Origin: Deinandra increscens subsp. villosa
Taxonomy: Eukaryota > Streptophyta > Magnoliopsida > Asterales > Asteraceae
Assembly (NCBI GenBank): GCA_039602395.1
Contig: JBCNJP010000023.1
Span: 88,901,578 to 88,965,577, forward strand
DNA: 64,000 nt
Reading direction: 5' to 3'
Each line of letters starts with the position of its first letter. The first letter of the stretch is position 1. This document shows positions 11,987 to 25,578 of the stretch, piece after piece. The notes beneath the pieces were generated by a model. That model saw nothing but the letters and a program-made list of their open reading frames with translations. It had not been told where the DNA came from and did no database searches. Position numbers and translations under genes: made by a program.

Positions 11987-14495
11987 CCCAAAAGCCTTTT
12001 AACAGTTTATCTATTCAAGATATTTCACGTATATGCATTTCCATAACAGTCCACGTATATATATATCAATTCAATAACAATTTAACAGTTCAATATATCC
12101 ATTAACAATTAGCACCTTAGCAATCTGATATATATCTACTCAAAGGTAATTCAACAGTTTAATACTTCAATAATTCAGATAGGCAACATTTCAGTTATAA
12201 ATCATTTAGATGCATTTTATAACATTTGTATGTATATCAGCCCGAAAATATTTAAAACATTTAAAATATTTAAGAGTGGGCTCATAGAACTCACCTTATC
12301 ACTTTAACTCGTTTACTTGAGCCGAACTTTCACTACGATTCCCGATTTAACCTAATTTGCGTATCGAATGGCGTTAACGCAAGATTTTATACAATAAACA
12401 CTTTCTATGTTTATTTTAATATCATATTATCTTAATAATATACAATTATTAAGTTTATCCCTTTTTAAAGGTCAAAATGACCAAAATGCCCTTTAGGCAG
12501 TTATCCTTTTCTTTTAACGATACTATGAAGACGCACATTCCTATAAGTAAACGCTCACCCCGAGATCGCCCAGTGAGGTATGCCAGGTCCCAGTTGGAAT
12601 TTATGCGACACCCCCACTTTTGCCAGAAACCCCAGAGTACAGGCGCTTACCCTTCCGGTCCGCACGAACTTCTAAATATCCGATTAACTCGGTATCTTTA
12701 ATACTTCATTATTTAATAAATTTAAACCCATATATGTTTATTATATATATAAACATGTTACCATACTAAAAATCAAGTCCCCATATTATTTTATATTAAA
12801 TATTTATATTCAGAAACCCTAATTTCCCATTTTTCTGGTTTCTATAGCAAAACTCATTTTTATTCAAAACCGTCTTAGGGTATTATCCATTATAACATTT
12901 TATAATATCCTTTAAAATAGCAAAGCTTAATTCAAAACCGTTTACTCGATTTGGTCAGAATAACGTCTAGAAAACCCTAATTTTATTTCTTTATTTAATA
13001 AATATCAAAACCCTTAATAAAGTGAATAAATTTAGGGCTTTTGTTTATAAAATCATTTTATAATATTCCTCAAAATACCAAGCCCTAATATAGTCCCGAT
13101 TGGTCAATTTAGCAAAATCCCCTTTTTGAAAACCCTAATTTCTATAATATCAAACATTCCCCAAACATGAAATTAACTTAGGGCTTTCTTATATAACATT
13201 ATTTTAAGAGTACCTACAAAAATTCAGAGCCTAACTCCCGCCCGATTGATCGAATTTGATGATTTAAGCTCAAGAACCCTAACTTTAACCCATTTCTAGA
13301 ACTCGATCATAACAACAATATTATTTAAAATTGATAGAGGGCTATTGTAGATCATACCAAAGTATGTAGAACTGCAGAAGATGGCCTCCTAATTCCTCCT
13401 GGTTTGCTCGAATTTTGTAGAGAAAGATCGTGGATGAGGTTTAGGGTTTATGGGAGATAAATCTTGTGAATTGACGAGTTGTTATGGCCGATCTGAGGTC
13501 CATTTTATAGTAGTCGAGGTCGCCCAAGGTCCCTCCACATTCGTAGGTGAGTAATCCAGCCGAAATGACACGTTAGGGTGGCCAAACGTAGGCTGCAAGT
13601 TCGAGCCACGGCCAAAATCACGACTGGCACGGCTCGCGTATCGCGCCGGGTGTGCCTAGGGGCTTCGCGATACGCGGCCCATCTTTGGGTGAATGACAGT
13701 TTTAGTCCCTGTGGTTTATTTTACATTTTAACCCCTGAACTTCTACCGAACTGTTATTTTATGTACCGAACTATTATAAAACATGTTTAATAAAGTTTCT
13801 AAGGCTCGGGGCACTCTCGATGATATACGTATACATACGTATATATTTTTATATATATTTATCATTATTTACACCTTTGGCCCCTCTAACTTTACAACAC
13901 TTATTATTTTATGTTCCGAACCACTTTAGGATATTTTTATAATACTTTATAAGCCTCGGGATACTTATAAAAGTTATAGATACGTATAATATACGTAAGT
14001 ATTCATAACTTTACTTAAATTACACTTTTAGCCCTTATACTTTTCCTTTACCTATTTAACTTGTATTTTCACACGTTAACTATTCTAACACGTATTTCCA
14101 CATATATACTCATCAAATGAATATTTCACATGCATCCATAATATTCAAACATATTTTTACACATGTATTTAATATAAGATACTCACGTAAAGGCATTTTC
14201 TCCCGGTTATCAATCATTCCTATCATATAAACGTTTAACTACGTTTTTCATGCCAATATCATATATATCAATTATCTTGGAAATAAAACACATATTATTT
14301 TTATTTCCTTATCTTATTTTATCAATTAACACGTGTATCATTCATGCAATGTTATCATTGATCGATTTATCACCCGGTAATGGGTAAACATGCATTTTCT
14401 ACCTGTTTCATCATGTTTAGCTACCTAACACATATATCACCTGTATTATTCATAGTAGCTACGTATTCTATCAAATTTTGGGATGTTACAACTCG

Positions 14496-14880
14496 CAATT
14501 TATTGCAATAAACACACTTAGCCAAAAGCTTTTTATTTTTTTAACCTTTTTATTTTGTAAAATGGATCTTTTTATCAAAAATCAAAATGTGACCTTTTTT
14601 CATAAGGATTAATGTTAATGTTTGTCAAATATACATATACATATGTGTGTACTTAGTTAGAAAAATAAAGAGCAAAAGCTCTTAGGTATAGTTTAGATTT
14701 TTGTTCTCAAGTCACAAAATAAGGATTTAACAAAAAAAAAAACGGTATTTTATATTTTAGCCATTTTTACCAAACAAAATCCAAACCCTTAACCCGAAGC
14801 TTACCCTTATAACCCTTTTCAAGACCTCTTGATAATTATGTGAATTCTAGTGAGATCTGTGGAGATCCTATTTTTGTCAA
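14496..14880. other. AT-rich flank with no recognised feature
   Basis: This sequence continued directly from 10198 before the solo LTR inserted. No coding or repeat-end signal was seen. Confidence 0.5.
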
Positions 14881-15129
14881 GCCTATACTATTTACTCGTT
14901 TTCACTTTGGTATGAGCGTTCACTCAAGTTTTTAAATATACTAACCTGAGTGTCGAGTGACCAATTATGAGCTGTATTGGGTTGTATAAACTTAAACTTT
15001 TGAGTAGGCAAGCCATAGTTCTCATATTTCAACAAAAATAGAATAAAGTCAATAGAAGTAAAAGTTGAAATAATTAGACTTGGTCCATTTTGATTTCTCC
15101 TATTTATATAGCTTATTTGATTCATTAGG

Positions 15130-16660
<1,531 letters not shown>

Positions 16661-16677
16661 ACCTGTCGAGGTAGTTA

Positions 16678-17015
16678 GTAACACTGGTTGTATGGAGCCC
16701 TGAATGGTGAATCATGAGAAAGCATTTTTTTAGATTGAAAGAAAGTTTATAAAAATTTAGAGAGTAGACAAAAACTAGAAGAGATTGTGTGTATAAAACG
16801 ATTAATATTAGATTGTTTATATAGAGGGAAAAATGAATAATAAATGAAATATTTAAAATATAAACGTTTAACGGCTATATTTTATGAAAATTGAAGATGG
16901 AACGAGTGTAATAGTCATTGCGGAGAGACTGGTTATTTACCCATAGCTTCTAAGGACGGTATTTACGATGTTGTGGGGGTGCCATGGGGTGGGTAGCATC
17001 CACTACACACGGTCC
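16678..17015. mobile_element. Probable PIF/Harbinger-like MITE (338 bp)
   Basis: The right end (gcatccactacacacggtcc) matches the end of the better-defined MITE at 50352-50663. TTA trinucleotides lie at 16675-16677 and 17016-17018, the duplication expected of this superfamily. The left inverted repeat is poorly conserved, so the left boundary is tentative. Confidence 0.5.
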
Positions 17016-17018
17016 TTA

Positions 17019-17260
17019 ACATTAGCATTTTCCATCTTGTTATCGTTGTCCAGTTGTCCATCTAGGCCATTCTTAGCTTATAGGTTTTTCTAAGAATTAC
17101 AACAGACCACAAGGCTCAGTTTTGCTATTCAGAAAGGCTTGGCGGCGCAGCTTGTTGCCCGTCTCCCTTACCCGCCGGGGTGATTGTCCACTTGTATTTG
17201 TATTTTTGTGTGTTCTTAATAAAATCTCCATACGTGACAAAAAAAAAAATGATTATTATA
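17019..17260 (+). mobile_element. Possible retroposon 3' end with poly-A tail
   Basis: A short GC-richer stretch (about 17095-17185) is followed by ttcttaataaaatctccata and a run of A at 17238-17250, as in LINE or retrocopy tails. No conserved protein motif was recognised. Confidence 0.3.
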
Positions 17261-17543
17261 TTACCTTGATGTACCAATGTATATGAAATCAAGTTTTTTA
17301 CATTTTTTGTTGGATCACACCTTATTAAAGATCAAATGGTGTATAAAGGTTACATGATTTGATGTACTAGATAAATTAAAATAGTGATCGTGAATTAATA
17401 TCATAAAATTACATGTAACGAAAAATAATGCATAACTTACAACAAAACTGTCCTAAATCTTTGATTTGTAGAACAAGTTATGCTACGAAAACATCCACAA
17501 GGTTAACAATAGAAAAATTATCTTAAGAAATTGATTTCTCAAA

Positions 17544-17819
17544 ATGGAGAATTCAAGCAAAGCTCTCGCATTCGATGGAGTGGCGAATGCAGGTACCATG
17601 CCAATCGGGTTTAGCCCCCCACTAGTCCCGTATAGTGGCATAACGGTGGGTGGCGACGGAGGTGTGATGCCTGAAACTGGAGTGGCGATTGTTGTGGTCG
17701 CACCACCTTCACCGGGAATCAGAATTCCTCCTGCGTTTCTATTGGTAGAAAAACATTATAAATATAAAGTTAAGGGTATGGTTATGATAGAAAATAGTTT
17801 TTGCGTAAGAAGTGGATGA
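17544..17819 (+). other. Unrecognised 91-codon open frame, Gly/Pro/Val-rich
   Basis: The frame begins MENSSKALAFDGVANAG and is locally GC-richer than its surroundings up to about 17745, where it becomes AT-rich and ends. I recognise no family. It could be the relic of a longer coding exon or chance. No promoter or splice partner was identified. Confidence 0.2.
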
Positions 17820-19518
17820 TGTTTTGGATATTAATGCATGATATTGTCTTTATATTATATTTTTTGTAATTATATGACCCTATACATGGTTTTTTTCATT
17901 TTCAAATGTCATATGTTTATCAAAATTAGAATAAAGGATAACACAATGTAAACATGATGTGTTAATATCCTAACATAATGCCCTTTTAGCAATTCTTAAT
18001 AAATGTTGTTTGTTGGTGTTTGAAATCCAAATAATGTTTTCTATTTTATGATTTTCATATGTTTACCAAAAATATAAGTAAAAGATAACACCATGCACTT
18101 TTCACACTTCTCACGAAAAAAAATATTTTTATTTTAACTCAACTCTAACATAAATCGGTTTTTATCAAAGACCGTTGCTTGATCATATATGTTGAATCTG
18201 TGAATTTATGAACAATATTGCTAGAAATATAACCAAAATAAGTTAGTTACATCACATGAAATATTTTTTAAAACAAAAGCATAGAATCATTTTAGAAGAT
18301 AAAATATAACACACATAATTTGGAAGAACAAACGATAGAAAGATTAAAAAGAAGAAATAACACATAAAAGTAAATATGAAAAATAGAACATTCTACCAAA
18401 GTGACTTGACTGGTCAAAATAATGTGGGGCCAACTCAAAAGAAGTGTGAGCCCTGCGCCGAACACTATCATTTCTTGCCACTCTAACTTAAAATTCTTTG
18501 ATATATTTTTTTTTATTCTTTTACAAAAAAGTGAAAGAAAAGTAATAATTACGCTTCAAAAAAGAAATATTATATTCAAAATTGCCTGTGATTCCAAGTA
18601 CATTAATACAATTTTTTAATTTATATCTTCTACCTTTAAATTTTAAATTTTTCTATCTTATGTTTTTTTCTTTAATAACATCTTTCTTTAAAATTTAAAG
18701 TTCTATAAATAATTAATTTAGAGTTTAGATATCATTTAAAAAAGTAATAATTAATTAAATTATAGAGATGAATAAAAGTTATATTATAAATATACTAACT
18801 CGATCGGTATATTATTTTTTCTTGATACTAGCATGTACATGATCCATATAACGTCTCATAGGTGTAGGTATACTATGCTAAAGTCATTTTCTTATAAACA
18901 ATCTTATCTTATATAAATATATACTAATACTAATATTTAATTTTATAAAATAAATTAATATTATCTGGCATCTCATTTTTTTAATCTTTATTTCTATATT
19001 TTTTTAATTGTTCTTTTCTTTTTCTTTAATAATTGATATACAAACTAAAATGCTTAACATATAAACATCTCATGGTTAGAGGTAAAATAATGGAAATATA
19101 ACATGAATACAAATATTAATTATAGGAAAATTTTATATTTTAAAGATGGAGATAAATCTTTATATTTTTATACTTTAGAATGAAGATAACATGAAAAGAA
19201 AAAAAAATATATATTATCTAACTTTTGGAGATGCAGGAGGAGGAGATGAAGATATAAAATACGACATGAATGAATATTAATGTCCACACTAAAAAGTAAA
19301 ACATATAAACCGAATAATCGAATATACACAATAAATCCCAGCAAATACATTGTAAATGTAAATTAAATTTATTAATATATTGTATTCATTTTTCAAACAT
19401 TTAAAAATAACAATTATTTTTGGCAAGAAGGTAATTATTTTTATTTCAGAAGTCATTATTTTACCGTCAAACCAAATTGTCCTCTTAATACGAAACTAAT
19501 TTTAATTTGAAAACTTAG
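17820..19518. other. AT-rich intergenic DNA
   Basis: Very AT-rich, with homopolymer runs, no coding-like frame and no paired repeat ends seen. Confidence 0.6.
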
Positions 19519-20171
19519 GGTCTGTTTGGTATGGGGTAATGGAATGAACGACGTAATGGAATGAGCGAGGGAATGGAATGGTCGAGGGAATGAAATGGAT
19601 CATTACCATTCCATCGTCATGTTTGGTTACTATGTGGGAATAAAATAAATCATTACTTTGCTTTTTTTAATGGTTACAACAAACAAAGTAATCGAATAAA
19701 ATTTTTTACTAATATTTACATTTAAATTAGAATATATTTTTTATATTTTTATTTTTATTTTTTTATTAATTTATTTGTATAAAATAGTTTAATTTATGTT
19801 TTTTAATTTGTTTGTTTTTATATTTTTCTAATTTAATTTAATTATTATTATTTTGTTTTTATTTATTTATTTAATTTAATTTGAATTTTTTATTTTCCCT
19901 TATATTTTTATCCTTTATTTTCATAAATTTTTTTCCGTAAATATTAACAAAGAAATTTTATTGGAAATGAATATTTCATTCCATTCCTTGAGGGAATCGA
20001 AAAAAAACACCCCTCCCCTATGGAATGAAAATCTTTAAAAATGGAAGGAATATCATTCCTTATGTAATTGTTCATTCCATTCCAATGTGCAACCAAACAT
20101 GTCATTCTTCATTCCCACGTAATGACTCATTCCATTCCACCCTCCATTCCTGCGTACCAAACGCTACCTAA
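19519..20171. mobile_element. Foldback MITE with GGGTCTGTTTGGTA-type ends, about 650 bp
   Basis: The left end (tagggtctgtttggtatggg) and inverted right end (taggtagcgtttggtacgca) pair, as do the subterminal ggaatgaatg/cattccattcc blocks for over 100 bases each side. The core is extremely AT-rich. Target duplication not resolved (hAT or Harbinger type). Confidence 0.65.
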
Positions 20172-20639
20172 TAACATATGAGTGCCAATATACACAATAG
20201 ATAATTACTTTTGTACGAAACAGAAAACTGTTAAAAAAATATATTATGCTTCACGTTTAAACTCTAAATCAACCTGTAAAACTTTTTACGCGTTACTTAC
20301 TATTTTCAACCATAAATTAGTTTTGTATTCAACACCCTCTAATGGATCTAATGGATAAACACAATGTCCTAAAATAAAATAACTTTATGGTATATTGATA
20401 ATTTTCCAATTAAAACATCATAATTTAAAGTTATGTTAATATATCATCTAGCCGTCGAAAAAACATAAAATAAACTACATAGTTATTTTAAGTCCTAAAA
20501 TAACTAAATAATTATGTTTCAAATTCAACAAAAAACATCAAAAAGTTCACTTCAAATTTTGGCCTTAATTATTCTAAATAAATACATTTATTATTTTTCA
20601 TTATATTTGGAACCAACAGGGATAACAAAGGCTACTAAC

Positions 20640-21075
20640 CTCGGGGAAGCCGGATAATTGCAGGATCCATAACCTATAAACATGAAAAACCACCACAAAT
20701 CAATCCATCATAACCAAAAAAAGTCCAATTCTCCACAAAAATCCGCTAAAGAAACGTAACATTAAACTAACTTGGATCGGTTTTCGCCACGGTGGCGGTG
20801 CCGGCGAAGTCGCAGGATCCCGGAGCCATAGATCTGCGCATATAGTAGCTGTTGAAGGCGTACGAAGCGTGTGCCTGAATCGTGTTCGGAAGAAAGCAGA
20901 GGCCGGAAGGCTGGATCGGCACGCAATCGGCTCCGGCCCCGCACGCGTAGTCGAGCGCGGCTTGCAACGCCTCGCGTGAGGCGTCGCTTCTGACCACGCA
21001 CCATGTCGCGGCGGTGATCTGGATGCAGAGGAGCACCAGCACCGCCGCGGTTAGGGCGTGGGAGAGTGGCTCCAT
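20640..21075 (-). CDS. X8/CBM43-domain protein, plasmodesmata callose-binding (PDCB) type
   Basis: Exon 1 is 21075-20772 and exon 2 is 20673-20640, joined by a GT-AG intron that splits a Ser codon and converts ...TDP plus a stop into TDPSYGSCNYPASPR. The first ~22 residues are a hydrophobic signal peptide (MEPLSHALTAAVLVLLCIQI). The X8 domain follows, with TWCVVR, ALDYACGAGADC, NTIQAHASYAFNSYY and APGSCDFAGTA and six spaced cysteines. X8 domains bind beta-1,3-glucan; PDCB proteins act in the cell wall at plasmodesmal necks. After exon 2 another donor (CGAG, then GTTAGT) suggests at least one further exon that I could not place with confidence, so the C-terminus and any GPI-anchor signal are undefined. 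Exon 1 is much GC-richer than its surroundings. Confidence 0.8.
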
Positions 21076-21220
21076 TTTAGGAGATGAATTGAAGGAAGCG
21101 TTTTTGGGAGGTAAAGGAGGATAAGTGGAGACACTAGTGTGTGAGTGTGTGTGTGCTGGTAAAGGTAAAGAGGGGGTGGGGAGGGACTTTTTTGAGAGCG
21201 TATTGTGTTTGAAATAAATG

Positions 21221-21228
21221 CATTTATA
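21221..21228 (-). promoter_or_regulatory. Candidate TATA box of the X8 gene
   Basis: TATAAATG on the minus strand, about 147 bases upstream of the ATG at 21075. This is compatible with a 5' UTR of roughly 115 bases. Confidence 0.45.
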
Positions 21229-21330
21229 TGTGTTTTTATGGGGTGGTGTAATTATTTCTACAACAATCTCATACCACCTTTCCTTTCTTACTTTAAAATT
21301 TAAATATAAGTTAATAATTAATAAATATAA

Positions 21331-21580
21331 ACTACTAGGACTTGTCCTAGTGATTACCCTCCTTGACTTTTAAAGCTTTGGTCACTATGTAACCCAGGTT
21401 TTAATCTAAGGGGAGACAGTTTTATTACATGTGGTCCTAGGAGGGGGTTTCTGTCAGGAGAAAGTTTCAGGAAGGGTGTCTTGGTTCTCACGGAGGTCCG
21501 AGTAATCGACCTTGGACATAGCCCTGCAAGGGTAGGTTTACACGTGAGACCTAGATCGCTTGATTGATGTCGTTCTAAAA
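21331..21580 (+). mobile_element. tRNA-derived SINE, 250 bp, with an 18-bp target duplication
   Basis: Flanked by perfect copies of aataattaataaatataa (21313-21330 and 21581-21598). An A-box-like cctagtgattacc lies near the start and a B-box-like aggttttaatct about 60 bases later. It ends in gtcgttctaaaa. No coding capacity; it would be mobilised by LINE machinery. Confidence 0.85.
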
Positions 21581-21598
21581 AATAATTAATAAATATAA

Positions 21599-21963
21599 GG
21601 TGTAAACGAGTTAAGCTATTCATGAATTGATAAACAGTTTGAAAAGAGTCGAATCTTAATAAATTTGAGCAGAACTCAAGCTTTGAAATATGGTTCGTTT
21701 AATAAACGAGCTTGAGCCTAAGATTTACTTAGCGAGCTCGAGGCGGCTAGCGAGCCTTAACACTCACTTTTATTATATAATTTTTATTTAATTTATTAGA
21801 TATATTTAAAAATAATTACTATTATATAAAAGTTATGATAAAATATAAGTAAATAATATACATTATTTTCTATAAAAAAAAGTATAATTTTAGATATATA
21901 CAAATTTGAGCCGAGCTTGAGTCTATACGAACTCGGGTTCGGCTCGACTCGTTTGCAGCCCTA
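21599..21963. mobile_element. hAT-like foldback element
   Basis: The left end (ggtgtaaacgagttaagc) pairs with the inverted right end (ctagggctgcaaacgagtcg). Subterminal cgagct/agctcg motifs are mirrored around an AT-rich core. It abuts the SINE's right duplication. Confidence 0.55.
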
Positions 21964-22435
21964 GTTTAAATTTGTTACAAATACACCGGATGGTCATTTT
22001 TTTTGAACTTTTATGTTTTAGCGTTTATTTCTTCCAACTTTGAAAATGTCAGATGGTTGTTTTAAAAATCAAACAACAGTTTGAAAAGTTAGAAAAATTA
22101 AACGTTGAAAAATTAAAAGTTTAAAAAGTCAGACGTTCATTCAAGATTTTGTGCATTTGTGGGATTGGATTTGTTATATGTGGATGGTTCAAAATTGAAG
22201 CATACCCTTATATGAGATATTTTATCAGGTATGTTTGTTTGTGAACTTTTTATCAGTTTCATGTTTTCGTGTTTAGATATCTATTGGTTTCGTCTCGAGT
22301 TGAGTTTGGCAACTAGAACTCGAGTACTATATAATACAAATACGTCTTTAGAACAACACTACATTATACTATTGTCTATTGTAGGTCTTTTTTTATTATT
22401 ATTTTTTTAATCTTTTCAGATGCTATATAATAAAG
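21964..22435. other. Unannotated flank of the Copia nest
   Basis: AT-rich. The only structure noticed is the imperfect aaaagttagaaaaattaaac-type repetition near 22090-22130. The last five bases (taaag) are the left target duplication of Copia-1. Confidence 0.5.
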
Positions 22436-22904
22436 TGTAAACTTTGACAATCCAACAATCATACAACTGATTTAACAAGAACAACAAGATCTAATACAAT
22501 GGCAGGAACACCTGATCAGATCATCGATGAGATGATCTGAACTACAAATGAACTGAATCAACGAGGAGATGATGAAAACCATTCGAAACCCTAAACGCTG
22601 AGATGAAGATGACGAAAAGACGAAAGTGACTAAGAACTATCTAGTTCTCATAACCCTAATCGTTTGCTAAGAGAACCCTTTATAAATGCTCCAACTCCCA
22701 ACAGCTCACAACCTGAACATCTTGACCCGCGACTGATCCAACAACTAGCAGCTAGAACCATCAACAACCCACTGAGCTTATTATTAAGCCCAGACCTATA
22801 AAACAAAAAAACAACTCAAGTCATAGAATATTTGTGACCAGAATATATATATTTACAACACAATATAACAAGTGTTTGAACTAGTTATGATATTAATTTT
22901 AACA
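22436..22904 (-). repeat. Copia-1 3' LTR
   Basis: Starts tgtaaactttgac and ends ttaattttaaca in plus orientation. It matches 47228-47704 with scattered differences. The adjoining gccccccatagttc (22905 on) is the polypurine tract read on the other strand. Confidence 0.95.
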
Positions 22905-22959
22905 GCCCCCCATAGTTCAAACATGAAAATGATCATACATGTTTATTATTAAGGACAAA

Positions 22960-25578
22960 TAACCAAGTTCAGAGGCATTCAGTCCCTTTATAAAGAGATC
23001 TGCACATTGCTCCTTAGAACCAATACCACAAACTTTTATAATTCCAGCTGATATTTTTTCTCTCAAAAAATACAAATCTAACTCAAAATGCTTTTTCCTA
23101 TCATGAACACAAGATTTGAAGATATTGAAATAGCAGCATTATTATCACAAAATAAACTAACTGGTAAGGTCACTTTTACATCTAATTCTTTAAAAATATT
23201 AAGAATCCACATAAACTCAACAGTCCCACGACACATTGCTCTAAATTCAACCTTTGCAGATGACCTAGATACAACATTTTATTTTTTAGATTTTCAAGAC
23301 AACAAAGTTTTCCCTAGCATTATGCAATAACCAGTAATGGACTTCCTAGAAAACACATTTTTTGCCAAGTCAGGATCAGTAAAAACAGTTAAATCAAAAC
23401 TATTATCTTTTGTAATAAGAATACATTTTCCTGGAGCAGATTTTAGATATTTTAAAAGTCTCAAAGCAACATTCAAATGAGACTTTCTGGTACAATGCAT
23501 AAATTGACTCAAATACCGAATTGTATAGGAAATATCAGGCCGGGTGTGTGATAAGTAGATAAGTTTGCCTATTAATTTTTGAAAACTTGTTACATCTGAC
23601 ACAAGAGAATCAGTATCACTCTGTATTAAAGAAGCATCTATATTTTGTTGAATTGGTATGGAAACTGGCTTAGCACCATTTAATCCAAATTCAGACAAAA
23701 GCTCAAGGCAATAGTTTCTCTCAGATAAATACAACATTGTTTCTATTTTAAACACCTCAAATCCTAGAAAAAAAGTTAAGTCTCCTAAATCCTTGATCTT
23801 AAATTGATCTTTCAAAAACTATTTAACTGAATCTAAAACATTAATGTTCGTACCAGTTAGAATGATGCCATCTACATATACTAATAAGATAATAATAGAA
23901 TCTGCTTCTTTTTTGAAAAACAGTGAATAATCACTTTTACTTTGACAAAAGCCATTCTTACACTAAACACCAACTAACCTTTGATTCCACATTCTAGGAG
24001 CCTGTTTTAATCCATAGAGGGACCGATTCAATATACAAACTTTAGTTTAAGATTTTGGGAAGTAACCTTTAGGCAAGGACATATAGACATATGTATCTTC
24101 ATTTAAGTTGCCATATAGGAAGGCATTATTAATGTCTAACTGAAGCAATGCCCAATTATTATTTACTGCCAAGTTAAGAATACATCTGATAGTAACTAAC
24201 TTAACTACAGGTGAAAAAGTTTTATCAAAATCTATACCCTCTTTTTGACTAAAACCCTTAACAACTAACCTAGCCTTATATCTATCTATGTCCCCTGAAG
24301 AATTTTACTTGATTTTGAATACCTATTTACACCCAATAGCTTTCCTATCTTTAGGTAAATCAACAAGACACCATATATTATTCCTATTTAGAGCTTCCAT
24401 CTTTTCATTCATAGCATTCACCCAATTCTCATCATGTTTGGCTTTATTATAGGTCCTAGGTTCTTTACTTTTAGTTAAGTTGGACACGAAACACAAGGCA
24501 TTTCTTGTTAACTCAGAGTAGTTCACAACTTTATGAAGCCCATACTTGACTGTTTTAGAATGACCCACAACAAAACCATTTAGTTTTGATGGTAAAACCC
24601 CTCTAGTAGACCTTTTTTGAACTATATCGGTACCCTCAAAGGAATGAATGTCATTAACTATACCTTCAACTGCAACTGTATCACCATTGTCCCCACTAGA
24701 CTCCAGTGTATGCTGAGTATCGGCCACCACATCAGGAGTCTGTGCACCAGTAGAGACACTAGCAGGAGTTATAGGGTCAGATAATGTGACCTCCCCATCA
24801 TCATTGGGATTTTCACTTAAGGATTGTTGGACATCATGTTCATCCAAAAAAATTATCCAGTCAATAGTATTTGGAATTACAATGTCCGAAGAAGTATCAT
24901 ACAAGATGACTTAAAAGGAAAGATTGTTTCATAAAATTTTACATCCCTGGACTAAAAAACAGATTTTCTCTCAAGACTCCATAGTTTATAACCTTTTTTG
25001 ACATTTGAATAACCAATAAACAAACATTTTTCAGACTGAGAACTAAACTTGTTTGGATAGTTTAAAACAGTAGAAGAACATAAACACCCAAAAGATCCTT
25101 AAGTGACTAAGGGAAGGTCTAAAGCCAAACATGAGCTCATAGGGTGATTTACCATGTAAAACAGAAGAGGGAAGCCTGTTGATCAGATAACCAATAGGTT
25201 TTTTTTGAACGACAATTTGGCTCAGCGGTGTATCGGGCTGGTTACCCTGGACCTACCCACTGTCCCGAGTCCGAACCTCATTGCGAGGAAACCCCAGGAG
25301 CACCCCCTATTTGCACCATCGGGTGAGAACCGGGCAAGCCTGTAAACCCTCCCTTGTGAGTTGTGACTCAGGATCAAGCAAGCTCAATCCTTCATCGCCC
25401 ACCAATATCTCACAAAGCGGCGTGAGTGAGACTAGAACGTGGGTCTCTTCGAACACAAGCTTAGAATTTTAATCACTACACCAACTTTGCTTGATAGATA
25501 ACCAATAGTTGATACACATCCATACTAAAAATATAAAGGAACACCAGACTGAAAAAGCAAAGTCCTAGCCACATTCAG
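22960..25578 (-). pseudogene. Copia-1 pol remnant: integrase end, RT and RNase H
   Basis: From right to left on the minus strand: an integrase tail (around 25574-25496 and 25184-24905), a linker and the RT start with ENWVNAMNEKMEAL (24904-24323), RT pieces with stops including FSPVVKL, LDINNAFLYGNLNED and SLYGLKQAPR (24320-23820), then an open RT/RNase H stretch from DLGDLTFFLGFEV to RPDISYTIRYLSQF (23815-23294), and the RNase H end with SSAKVEFRAM and DNNAAI (to about 23000). The RT active site reads YVDG instead of YVDD. A SINE interrupts at 25198-25495. Confidence 0.85.
25198..25495 (-). mobile_element. SINE (298 bp) nested in Copia-1
   Basis: Flanked by perfect 13-bp duplications agataaccaatag (25185-25197, 25496-25508). 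On the minus strand it starts with a tRNA-like head (ttggtgtagtgattaaaatt as A-box region, cgttctagtctc as B box) and ends in gttcaaaaaaaac. Removing it restores the Copia-1 integrase frame (INRLPSSVL context). Confidence 0.9.

Larger units (their letters stand above)
10204..14490 (-). mobile_element. Solo LTR, 4.3 kb, of a Gypsy-like family with giant LTRs
   Basis: In minus orientation it runs from TGTAACATCCCAAAATTT (14490) to GGGCGTCACA (10204), so it has TG...CA ends. It is flanked by a perfect 5-bp duplication ACTCG (10199-10203 and 14491-14495). Its terminal sequences match those of the element at 29109-33528, including the ttagttatctctg and tgttcatgagtaaatccgat stretches near the 3' end. 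There is no internal coding region, PBS or PPT, so it is a solo LTR, enlarged by a nested MITE and microsatellites. Confidence 0.8.
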
